Shown here in pieces: positions 26,713 through 33,669 of a DNA stretch of 64,000 nucleotides. The position numbers and the translations under genes were made by a program. A model generated the notes under the pieces. The model did not search any database. It saw only the letters and a list, made by a program, of their open reading frames with translations, and was not told the origin of the DNA. The stretch spans positions 124,001 to 188,000 of the forward strand of contig DASZZP010000083.1 of NCBI GenBank assembly GCA_035544875.1, written 5' to 3'. This DNA comes from JASLEW01 sp035544875. Lineage in GTDB: Bacteria; Acidobacteriota; Thermoanaerobaculia; Multivoradales; UBA5704. Every line of letters begins with the position of its first letter. Positions within the stretch are counted from its first letter, which is position 1.

Positions 26713-27672
26713 ATGAGATCGAGAGCAGAGAACAAGAACGTCACCGTGCCCTGGGTCGCGGCGGCGCGGGAGCGCGGCGCGGAGCCGCGCGCCCCGCTGG
26801 TCATGGTCACCGCCTACGACTTCCCGCAGGGGCGCACCGCCGATGCCGCGGGTGCCGACATCGTGCTGGTCGGCGACTCGCTGGCCATGGTGGTGCTCGG
26901 CTATCCCGACACCCTGTCGGTGACCATGGACGAGATGCTCCACCACACCCGCGCGGTGCGGCGCGGCGTCAAACGCGCCCTGCTGGTGGCCGACATGCCC
27001 TACGGCTCGTTCCACCTGGGGGTCGAGCAGGCGGTCGCCAACGCCATGCGCTTCCTCAAGGAGGCGGGGGCCCAGGCGGTCAAGATCGAGGGCGACAGGC
27101 CGGAGATCGTCGCCGCGATGGTCGGCGCCGAGGTGCCGGTGATGGCGCATCTCGGGCTGACGCCGCAATCGGTCCATCGCCTGGGCGGTTTCAAGGTTCA
27201 GGGGCGGGAGGCGGCGGCGCGGAGCGCCATCGTCGAGGCGGCGCGCGAGGTCGAAGCGGCCGGGGCCTTCTCGCTGGTCCTCGAGTGCGTTCCGGCCGAT
27301 CTCGCCGCCGAGATCACCGAGCAGCTCTCGATCCCGACCATCGGCATCGGCGCCGGCCCTCACTGCGCCGGCCAGGTGCTGGTGTACCACGACCTGCTGG
27401 GGTTGGAGGAGCGCATCGCGCCGCGCTTCGTGCGCCGCTACGCCGAGCTCGGCAAGCTGTCGCGCAAGGCGATCGAGCGCTTCGCCGACGACGTCCGCGC
27501 CCGGCGCTTCCCCGCCGCCGGGGAGAGCTACGGGGCCGGCGCGGGGGTGGGGACCGGCGCAGCGGCGGCGGCGGGGCCGATGGCGGGACCGGGGCCGGGG
27601 GTGGGAGCGGGGGCGAGGGAAGGGGGGGCTCTCCGGCCGGTCGAAGACGTGCCCCAGAAGCTGTACGGGTAG
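26713..27672 (+). CDS. panB: 3-methyl-2-oxobutanoate hydroxymethyltransferase
   Basis: First committed step of pantothenate synthesis: transfers hydroxymethyl from methylene-THF to ketoisovalerate. Family motifs: VMVTAYDFP, DIVLVGDSLAMVVLGY (metal Asp), VKIEGD, PTIGIGAGPHCAGQVLVYHDLLG. AAGGAG lies before the ATG. The catalytic core ends near residue 265; a 40-residue Gly/Ala/Pro low-complexity stretch (GAGAGVGTGAAAAAGP and on) precedes a conserved-looking tail VPQKLYG, which makes it longer (319 aa) than the usual ~265-280. First gene of panBCD. Confidence 0.95.
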   Translation: MRSRAENKNVTVPWVAAARERGAEPRAPLVMVTAYDFPQGRTADAAGADIVLVGDSLAMVVLGYPDTLSVTMDEMLHHTRAVRRGVKRALLVADMPYGSFHLGVEQAVANAMRFLKEAGAQAVKIEGDRPEIVAAMVGAEVPVMAHLGLTPQSVHRLGGFKVQGREAAARSAIVEAAREVEAAGAFSLVLECVPADLAAEITEQLSIPTIGIGAGPHCAGQVLVYHDLLGLEERIAPRFVRRYAELGKLSRKAIERFADDVRARRFPAAGESYGAGAGVGTGAAAAAGPMAGPGPGVGAGAREGGALRPVEDVPQKLYG

Positions 27673-27693
27673 GGCGGGGCGCCGTGGAGCGGC

Positions 27694-28560
27694 ATGCTGA
27701 TCGTTGAAGAAGCCGCGCAGCTGCGCGGCGCCCTCGCCGATTTCCGGGCCCAAGGCGCTGCCATCGGCTTCGTGCCCACCATGGGAGCGCTCCACGAGGG
27801 GCACCTCTCCCTGGTGCGGCTCGCCCGCGAGCATGCCGGCAGAGTGGTGGTCTCGATCTTCGTCAACCCGGCCCAGTTCGGGCCGGGCGAGGACTTCGAG
27901 CGCTACCCGCGGCAGCTTGAACGCGACGCCGCGCTGCTCGAGACGGCCGGCTGCGACCTGCTCTTTGCGCCCGCGGCGGCGACCGTCTATCCCCTGGGTC
28001 ACAGCACCTTCGTGGTGCCCGGCGGTCCTGCCCAGGGTCTCGAGGGGGACCAGCGGCCTGGGCACTTTCGGGGCGTGGCGACCGTGGTCTGCACGCTGCT
28101 CAACCTGGTGCGGCCCGAGGTGGCGGTCTTCGGCGAGAAAGACGCGCAGCAGCTCGCGGTGGTGCGGCGGATGACCCGCGACCTCCACCTGCAGGTCGAG
28201 ATCGTCGCCGGGGCGACGGTGCGCGATTCGGAGGGGCTCGCCATGTCGTCGCGCAACGCCTATCTCTCGGCTGCCGAACGGCGAGCGGCAACCGTCCTCC
28301 TCCGCGCATTGCAGGCGGCCGAGCGCGCCATCGAGGGCGGCGAACGGCGGGGCGACGAGGTGCGGCGGCTGATGCGCGAGACCCTGGCTGGAGAGCGGCT
28401 GGCGCAAATCGACTATGCCGAAGTGGTCGATGCCGAAAGCTTCGAGCCGGTCGCGGTCCTGCGCGGCCAGATGGTGCTGCCCCTGGCGGTACGCATTGGC
28501 AAGACCCGCCTGATCGACAACATTCAGCTGGCGGTCGGCGAGCGCCCGCCCGCGAGGTGA
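27694..28560 (+). CDS. panC: Pantothenate synthetase
   Basis: ATP-dependent ligation of pantoate and beta-alanine. 288 aa; nucleotidyltransferase HIGH-like motif FVPTMGALHEGHLSLV, NPAQFGPGEDFERYPR, VAVFGEKDAQQLAVVRRM, and the KMSKS-like SEGLAMSSRNAYL. It lies 21 bp after panB and 8 bp before panD. Confidence 0.96.
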   Translation: MLIVEEAAQLRGALADFRAQGAAIGFVPTMGALHEGHLSLVRLAREHAGRVVVSIFVNPAQFGPGEDFERYPRQLERDAALLETAGCDLLFAPAAATVYPLGHSTFVVPGGPAQGLEGDQRPGHFRGVATVVCTLLNLVRPEVAVFGEKDAQQLAVVRRMTRDLHLQVEIVAGATVRDSEGLAMSSRNAYLSAAERRAATVLLRALQAAERAIEGGERRGDEVRRLMRETLAGERLAQIDYAEVVDAESFEPVAVLRGQMVLPLAVRIGKTRLIDNIQLAVGERPPAR

Positions 28561-28568
28561 GGACCAAT

Positions 28569-28970
28569 ATGCTGCGGACCCTGCTCAAGTCGAAGATCCA
28601 CCGCGCGACGGTGACCGACGCCGACCTTCACTACCAGGGGTCGATCACCCTGGACCCGCTCCTCATGGAGGCCGCCGACCTGCTGCATTTCGAGCGGGTG
28701 GAGATCTACAACGTGACCAACGGCGAGCGCTTCGCCACCTATGCCATCCCGGGCCGCCGCGGCGCGGGCGAGGTGGTCCTCAACGGCGCCGCCGCCCACA
28801 AGGCGCGGCGCGGCGATCTGGTGATCGTGGCGAGCTATGCCGTGTACGAGGAGGAAGCCGCCCAGGTCCACCATCCGGCGCAGGTCTTCGTCGATGAGGG
28901 CAACCGGATCGTCCGCTCGGCCGGCCGCGGCCCCGTCGAGGATGTCGCCGCGCAGCGGGCTCCCTCTTGA
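28569..28970 (+). CDS. panD: Aspartate 1-decarboxylase proenzyme
   Basis: Makes beta-alanine from aspartate. 133 aa. The self-processing site Gly-Ser is in LHYQGSITLDP; cleavage gives the pyruvoyl group. Other family signatures are KIHRATVTDADL, EIYNVTNGERFATYAI and GAAAHKARRGDLVIVASYA. ATG 28569 gives the standard N-terminus (MLRTLLKSKIHRA) with GAGG upstream; a GTG at 28557 overlapping the panC stop is in frame but not family-like. With panB and panC it completes pantoate plus beta-alanine supply. Confidence 0.95.
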   Translation: MLRTLLKSKIHRATVTDADLHYQGSITLDPLLMEAADLLHFERVEIYNVTNGERFATYAIPGRRGAGEVVLNGAAAHKARRGDLVIVASYAVYEEEAAQVHHPAQVFVDEGNRIVRSAGRGPVEDVAAQRAPS

Positions 28971-29083
28971 CGGGCGATTCGTCGCATGGCAAAATGGCAA
29001 ATATGCTGACTGCCGCAGCCATGAAGACGCTGGCCAAACGAGCGGCTCGGCGGTGGCGTGACCAGCCCAGGGAGGTGAGCCCG

Positions 29084-29437
29084 ATGCCAGGATGCGTGCT
29101 GAAGAGATTCGATGCCCCGGACGAACAGCGGACGTTCGAGCGCGGCAGCTTCGAGCTAGTGCGGCTCGGTGGGATGACGATAGGCCGTGCGCGCTACGAG
29201 CCGGGATGGAAGTGGTCGCAGCACGTGGCGCCGACCGCTGGAACCCCGAGCTGCGAAGTCGCCCACCTCGGGATGGTGCTTGCCGGGCGGGCGATGGTGC
29301 GGATGGACGACGGCGAAGAGATGGAGTTCAAGCCTGGCGATCTGTTCGAGATCGCCCCCGGTCACGACAGCTGGGTGGTGGGCGACGAACCCTACGTTTC
29401 GATCCACTTTATCGGCGCCGATCAGTACGCAAAGTAG
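29084..29437 (+). CDS. Cupin-domain protein
   Basis: 117 aa single cupin. Conserved features: PGWKWSQHVAP and, in the second motif, VLAGRAMVRMDDGEEMEFKPGDLFEIAPGHDSWVVGDEP. The first motif has few His ligands, so metal binding is uncertain. ATG 29084 follows GGGAGG; the frame is open upstream but not protein-like. Function unknown: a small-molecule binding or sensing role is typical. Confidence 0.75.
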   Translation: MPGCVLKRFDAPDEQRTFERGSFELVRLGGMTIGRARYEPGWKWSQHVAPTAGTPSCEVAHLGMVLAGRAMVRMDDGEEMEFKPGDLFEIAPGHDSWVVGDEPYVSIHFIGADQYAK

Positions 29438-29543
29438 GAGCGGGCCCTCCCGAAGCGCTGGCGGAGCGGGAGCCGCGAGTGGTTGCTGGCGCTGGCCCTG
29501 GACTGGGCAGCGGGGTTGCTAGAATGGCCGGCAGGAGGATCTG

Positions 29544-30365
29544 ATGGCCGCAACTCTCTCACCGATCGCAACCCCGACGGCTCCACGCACAGAGGTCGAG
29601 CCGCTCACCCTCGGCGGGCGGACCTTTCGCTCGCGCCTCATCCTCGGCACCGGCAAGTATCCCGACTTCCAGGCCATGGCCGCGGCGCTGGAAGCGTCCG
29701 GCACCGAGATGGTGACGGTGGCGCTGCGCCGGGTGAATCTCGACGAGCGCGGCAAGGGCTCGCTCCTCGACTTCGTCGACCCCGATCGCTACCTTCTTCT
29801 CCCCAACACCGCCGGCTGCTACACCGCCGACGAGGCCATCCGCACCGCGCGCCTCGCCCGCGAGGCTGGGGGCTGGAACTGGATCAAGCTCGAGGTCATC
29901 GGCGACCCCAAAACCCTCTTCCCGGACAACGTCGAGCTCCTCCGCGCCACCGAGAAGCTCGTCGCCGAGGACTTCGTCGTCCTCGCCTACACCAACGACG
30001 ACCCGGTGGTCTGCAAGAAGCTCGAGGAGATCGGCGCCACTGCCGTCATGCCGCTCGGCGCCCCCATCGGCTCCGGCATGGGCATCCGCAACCCCGCCAA
30101 CCTGCGCATCATCCTGGAGCAGGCCAGTGTCCCCATCATCGTCGACGCCGGTGTCGGCACCGCCAGTGACGCCACCATCGCCATGGAGCTAGGAGCCGAC
30201 GGCGTCCTCATGAACACCGCCATCGCCGGCGCCGCGGACCCAATCCGCATGGCCCGCGCCATGAAGCTAGCCGTCGAAGCCGGCTGGCTCGCCGCCCACG
30301 CCGGCCGCATCCCGCGCAAGCTCTACGCCGCCGCCTCCTCCCCCCTCACCGGCCTCATCGAGTAG
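29544..30365 (+). CDS. thiG: Thiazole synthase
   Basis: Builds the thiamine thiazole phosphate from DXP, dehydroglycine and ThiS thiocarboxylate. 273 aa TIM barrel: FRSRLILGTGKYPDF, LPNTAGCYTADEAIRTARLA, the Schiff-base Lys in WIKLEVIGD, PLGAPIGSGMGIRNP, VIVDAGVGTASDA-type phosphate site (PIIVDAGVGTASDAT). AGGAGG precedes the ATG. No thiS, thiO or thiH is adjacent and no TPP-riboswitch THI-box was seen upstream. Confidence 0.95.
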   Translation: MAATLSPIATPTAPRTEVEPLTLGGRTFRSRLILGTGKYPDFQAMAAALEASGTEMVTVALRRVNLDERGKGSLLDFVDPDRYLLLPNTAGCYTADEAIRTARLAREAGGWNWIKLEVIGDPKTLFPDNVELLRATEKLVAEDFVVLAYTNDDPVVCKKLEEIGATAVMPLGAPIGSGMGIRNPANLRIILEQASVPIIVDAGVGTASDATIAMELGADGVLMNTAIAGAADPIRMARAMKLAVEAGWLAAHAGRIPRKLYAAASSPLTGLIE

Positions 30366-30437
30366 CCCCCCCCGCCCTCTTGCAGCCCCCGCCCCCCGCC
30401 ACGTAGAATCCGGGGTCCGCACGAGGCCGTACCACGT

Positions 30438-30514
30438 GCACCCATAGCTCAACTGGATAGAGCGACAGACTACGGATCTGTAGGTTGGGGGTTCGACTCC
30501 TCCTGGGTGCACCA
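30438..30514 (+). tRNA. tRNA-Arg (anticodon ACG)
   Basis: Cloverleaf read by eye: acceptor GCACCCA/TGGGTGC, D-arm GCTC...GAGC, anticodon stem ACAGA/TCTGT with loop CTACGGA giving anticodon ACG (reads CGN via inosine), T-loop GGTTCGACTCC, and encoded CCA. 77 nt. Followed by accessory toxin-antitoxin DNA, as often beside tRNA integration sites. Confidence 0.95.
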
Positions 30515-31148
30515 ATCAAATCAACAACTTAACTGTCGCTCGGCACTGCATCACGGGACCCGGGTAAGCACGAGGTAAGCAGGAACGGATCACTGGGCGG
30601 CCCCCGACGACAAGTCTCACGAGTCGGCCGTGGGCGCAAGGGCGGAGGCCGGCCGTGACGCTGCCCGCCGGGGCGCCGCCTCGCGCAAGGCCCTGAGCCG
30701 CTTGCCCGGGCTCGACACAATCCGCCGCGACCTCCTGCGCGCCGCCCAGGAGCTCGGTGTTGGCACCGTCCGCGCTCTCTCGGGCCTTGCCGCCCGCGAA
30801 GGCCTCTCCCTCTTGCACGCCGGCTGGACCTACCTCCGCCGTCTGACCCAAGACCAGAGCCTCGGCCGTGACGACGACAACGCACTCGGGCACTGAGGTG
30901 TCAGCCGCACCCAGTAAGAAAAAAAGCTCCAGCGAAGATGGTGGACCTCGACCTCTGAGGCTCCGTGCCCCGGGCCTACGCTGCAAGACGCTCCGGCCCT
31001 CGACGAGAGGCCCGGCAAGAACCAAACCCACCCTTCCCACCGCAGGTCCCCTCACCGAAGCTGTTCATCGCAGTCACCTGTTCACAATCAGTGAACACTG
31101 ATTTCTCGGAGGTGGCCTCGACGGGCGAGAGTGTCCAATGGTGCTCGG
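30515..31148. other. Gene-poor stretch downstream of the tRNA
   Basis: No convincing gene. A GTG-started plus frame at 30630-30896 (88 aa, GLDTIRRDLLRAAQELGVG) is protein-like but unsupported by a ribosome site or family. A perfect dyad TGTTCAC-AATCA-GTGAACA lies at 31079-31097 and looks like an operator. No duplicate of the tRNA 3' end (attachment repeat) was found in the window. Confidence 0.4.
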
Positions 31149-31355
31149 TCATACTGGCGTCAAGTGAAAGACTCGCGCCAGCTTCGAGGCTTCCGCTAGG
31201 TCTCCCCTACGGAGAGCTTCGCGAACATCATCCAATCTCTCAGCGTCTTCGAGCGTCAGATATGGTGACCATCCTTCGTCGGCCTCGACGAGCTGCACCT
31301 CGACTTCTGCGACATAGTCCCCCTCGTGGACGAGTTTCTTCTTGAGTCGGGCCAT
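31149..31355 (-). CDS. Small antitoxin-like protein beside DUF4258 remnant
   Basis: 68 aa: KKLVHEGDYVAEVEVQLVE, then GWSPYLTLEDAERLDDVREALRRGDL. This acidic, two-part small protein is commonly found directly downstream of DUF4258-type genes. It lies 12 bp after the truncated DUF4258 frame on the same strand; GGAAGAGG sits just before its ATG. Role as an antitoxin is inferred from context only. Confidence 0.6.
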   Translation of the reverse strand: MARLKKKLVHEGDYVAEVEVQLVEADEGWSPYLTLEDAERLDDVREALRRGDLAEASKLARVFHLTPV

Positions 31356-31367
31356 TACCTCTTCCTT

Positions 31368-31523
31368 CTATGCATGAAGTCGGGTGTCCACTTCGTCCCC
31401 AACGCCGGAGATCACCTCCATTGCGAGAATACCATCCTGGGCCAGCTCGTCGTAGCCATGCTCGGAGATCCTGACATCCCGTTGAGCGACGAGGTGTTTG
31501 ATTGTCTCGAAGGTGGCGCTCAC
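31368..31523 (-). pseudogene. Truncated DUF4258-like gene
   Basis: 51 aa from GTG 31523. The part FETIKHLVAQRDVRISEHGY followed by DELAQDGILAMEVISGV is the N-terminal half of DUF4258 proteins. The normal second half (a beta-sheet core ending in a PxRW-like tail) is missing, and the frame stops shortly before the next gene. This looks like an internal deletion of a small toxin-like gene. Confidence 0.6.
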
Positions 31524-31721
31524 GGAAGGAGACTCGATTCAAGGTCAGGGGCGGTCGCGATGCAACGCGCAAAGCCATCGAATTGCAGCGCTTTCCTCCC
31601 TCGTACAATGGAAGTTACTGAGCGCGATTGGGCTCGCGGGGTTTCTCCTTGTGCATGTGTGAGACGGCGCCAACCGACCCTTCAGAAGCGCCCCGTCGAG
31701 AGTGGCTTGGCCCCACACCGC

Positions 31722-32153
31722 TCACGCTTTCGCAGCCCACGGATTCAGGACCGGCACATTCGCCATCTCGTACTCGCTCCGATCGCGCGAGACGATCGTG
31801 AGCCCGTGATGCAGTGCGGTCGCGGCGATGAGGAGGTCCGGCAGCGCGAAGGTGTGGCCGCTCTTTCGTCCCTCTTCCACCAGCAGCCGCCACTCGAGCA
31901 TGATGTCTTCGCTGATTTCGAGAACGCGGTCCTCGAACATCGGCCGTAGCTTGTGCTCCAGCCACTCATTCAGCTCCCTCCGGCGCGCCGCATCCTTCAC
32001 CAGCTCGATGCCGAAGCGAATCTCCGCGAAGGTGACGACGCTGACGTAGAGGAGGTCGAGCGACTGGCTGGAGACGAACTGCACGACCTTCGCCTCGGGC
32101 CTCGGACGGCGCAGCTCCGACAACACGTTGGTGTCGAGCAGCCAGCCGGTCAC
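31722..32153 (-). CDS. vapC: VapC-type PIN-domain toxin
   Basis: PIN-domain ribonuclease, 143 aa. Acidic residues are in place: Asp7 in LLDTNVLSEL, Glu44 in TFAEIRFG, and Asp in ALPDLLIAATA and IVSRDRSEYE. ATG overlaps the antitoxin stop by 4 bp (classic coupling). Likely a functional type II toxin cleaving tRNA or rRNA. Confidence 0.88.
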   Translation of the reverse strand: MTGWLLDTNVLSELRRPRPEAKVVQFVSSQSLDLLYVSVVTFAEIRFGIELVKDAARRRELNEWLEHKLRPMFEDRVLEISEDIMLEWRLLVEEGRKSGHTFALPDLLIAATALHHGLTIVSRDRSEYEMANVPVLNPWAAKA

Positions 32154-32446
32154 AGGTCGACACCGCGGACGCGGCCACGCGTGCGCATCCGCTCGATCGC
32201 GATGTCGCGTAGCGGCGAATCGTGGAGCAGCTTGACGAGCTGCTGCCCGCTCGGCTGGCCCTTGACGCGCCGGTATTCCGCAACGGAGACGACGACAACC
32301 TCCTCACGGCCGTGCACCGTGATCCGCTGTGGCCCTTCGGTCTTCGCCTTCCGCACGACCTCGCTGAAGCGCGCCTTGGCGTCCTGAAGCGCCCAGCGGC
32401 CGGCGCGCGAAGCCCCCCGCGTGGGTGTTCCTTTCTTTCTGGTCAT
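32150..32446 (-). CDS. Phd/YefM-type antitoxin
   Basis: 98 aa, partner of VapC. The N-terminal DNA-binding region is WALQDAKARFSEVVRKAKTEGPQRITVHG followed by VVVVSVAEYRRV; the C-terminal toxin-binding tail is basic and short. ATG 32446 chosen as the family-like start. A TATACT -10-like box within CACTATACTAGT lies directly upstream (32450-32461) and may be the autoregulated promoter/operator. Confidence 0.83.
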   Translation of the reverse strand: MTRKKGTPTRGASRAGRWALQDAKARFSEVVRKAKTEGPQRITVHGREEVVVVSVAEYRRVKGQPSGQQLVKLLHDSPLRDIAIERMRTRGRVRGVDL

Positions 32447-32736
32447 CCTGACTAGTATAGTGCCCCACCACCCTCCCGCGACACCCGGCCGACCCGGCCC
32501 GAGCGTCTGAGCCTGCTTGTCGCGGTCAAGCGCGGGATCGAGTTCGGATTCCAGCTCCCTAGCGTTCGTCACCGCCCGTCCACACTCCTCCTTCGAGTCT
32601 CTGGGTCAAGGGACAGACGGCGGCGCGCCGGGGAGGTACCCCCGGACGCGTCGGCGCCTCAACTGCTCGATTGGCAGGACTGGCGGCCGTCAACAGCCGG
32701 ACATGTTCGCGGCGACCTCGATGATGTCGACGGGCG
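32447..32736. other. Intergenic region, no gene seen
   Basis: 290 bp between the antitoxin start and the ArsR-SRPBCC stop. Apart from the antitoxin promoter-like box at its left end, no supportable feature was found. Confidence 0.4.
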
Positions 32737-33669
32737 TCAACGAGCGGCGCTGCCCGGGTGCGCCGGATCCTGGCTCCTCTTCCAGCGCTCCATCACCTCG
32801 ACAGAGGGCCGAAAGTCCATGGCCTGGCCGGTCTCGAGCAGCGACTTCAGGCTGGACAGCAGCATCGGCCAGCCGCCGTAGACCTCCTCGCTTGCGCCCT
32901 CGCGTATCTGGTCGTGTGTGACGGTCAGCCGGCACACCTCCCCTCGCGGCTCGATCTCCCAGGTGATTCGCGACGGACCCTCGCGCTTGATCTCGGCGCT
33001 CCACAGCGGAACCATCGTCTGGACGAGGCGGCGCGGGGGGTCGACCTCGAGGTTTTCGCCCTCGCCCAAGAGGCCGTCGCCGTCGGGGGCGCGCATCTCG
33101 AAGCGCGAGCCCGGCGTAAAGTCGGATGAGACCACGGCCCCGAACGAGTACTTGCTCCTCATTTCATTGCTGGTGATCGCCTGCCACAGGCGCTCCGGCG
33201 TGGTGCGGATGTAGATCTCGAAAACTTTCTCCATTGTTCTCTCCTCTAGCCTTTTCTTGAGCCCGCTCAGCCGTGCTGCCCAGGGCTCGGCGTATTTGCT
33301 CACCCAGCGGTCGTGGACGAGCCGGATTGGGACCGCGTTCAGGAAGTGGAGCTTCTCGCGGCCACGCCGTTTCGTGACCACGAGGTTCGCCTCTTCGAGC
33401 ACCTTGAGGTGCTTCATCACGCCGAAGCGGGTCATCGGCAACCGCTGCTCGAGAGCGCTGAGCGTGTCAACTAGGGGTCCCGCGGTAGGGCGCAGAGCCC
33501 GACCGACCTCGCCCCGGAACGCTCGCGACACGGCATGTGCTAGCCTTGCTCCTCGCGCAAAGCCGGCTGGTGGAGCTGCCGCGCCGGGCGCCGGCGTGGT
33601 GGAGGACGGGGCGATGAGGGTATACCCTTGCGACAACTTCGAGGTCTGATCCACCTTGGGGGCGTACAC
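32737..33669 (-). CDS. ArsR-type HTH fused to SRPBCC (AHSA1) domain, aberrant N-terminus
   Basis: The middle region (LPMTRFGVMKHLKVLEEANL, GREKLHFLNAVPIRLVHDRW) is the C-terminal half of an ArsR winged helix. It is followed by a complete SRPBCC ligand-binding domain from MEKVFEIYIRTTPERLWQAI. Such ArsR-SRPBCC fusions are known, but the expected opening (FKALADPTRR...) is absent. Instead Pro/Ala-rich sequence precedes it and even overlaps the divergent gene start. Possible starts are GTG 33531 or, for the SRPBCC part alone, ATG 33234, which has an excellent AGAGGAGA site. The regulator half is probably damaged, and the SRPBCC protein may be translated by itself. Confidence 0.6.
   Translation of the reverse strand: MYAPKVDQTSKLSQGYTLIAPSSTTPAPGAAAPPAGFARGARLAHAVSRAFRGEVGRALRPTAGPLVDTLSALEQRLPMTRFGVMKHLKVLEEANLVVTKRRGREKLHFLNAVPIRLVHDRWVSKYAEPWAARLSGLKKRLEERTMEKVFEIYIRTTPERLWQAITSNEMRSKYSFGAVVSSDFTPGSRFEMRAPDGDGLLGEGENLEVDPPRRLVQTMVPLWSAEIKREGPSRITWEIEPRGEVCRLTVTHDQIREGASEEVYGGWPMLLSSLKSLLETGQAMDFRPSVEVMERWKRSQDPAHPGSAAR

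Noticed and set aside
26578..28407. 609-codon minus-strand open frame opposite panB and panC
   Set aside because: Shadow frame; both pan genes have complete family motifs and ribosome sites.
29438..29543. TPP riboswitch upstream of thiG
   Set aside because: No CTGAGA THI-box core or matching stems; only a normal AGGAGG site.
30630..30896. 88-codon GTG-started frame after the tRNA
   Set aside because: No ribosome site or family; recorded only as part of the gene-poor stretch.
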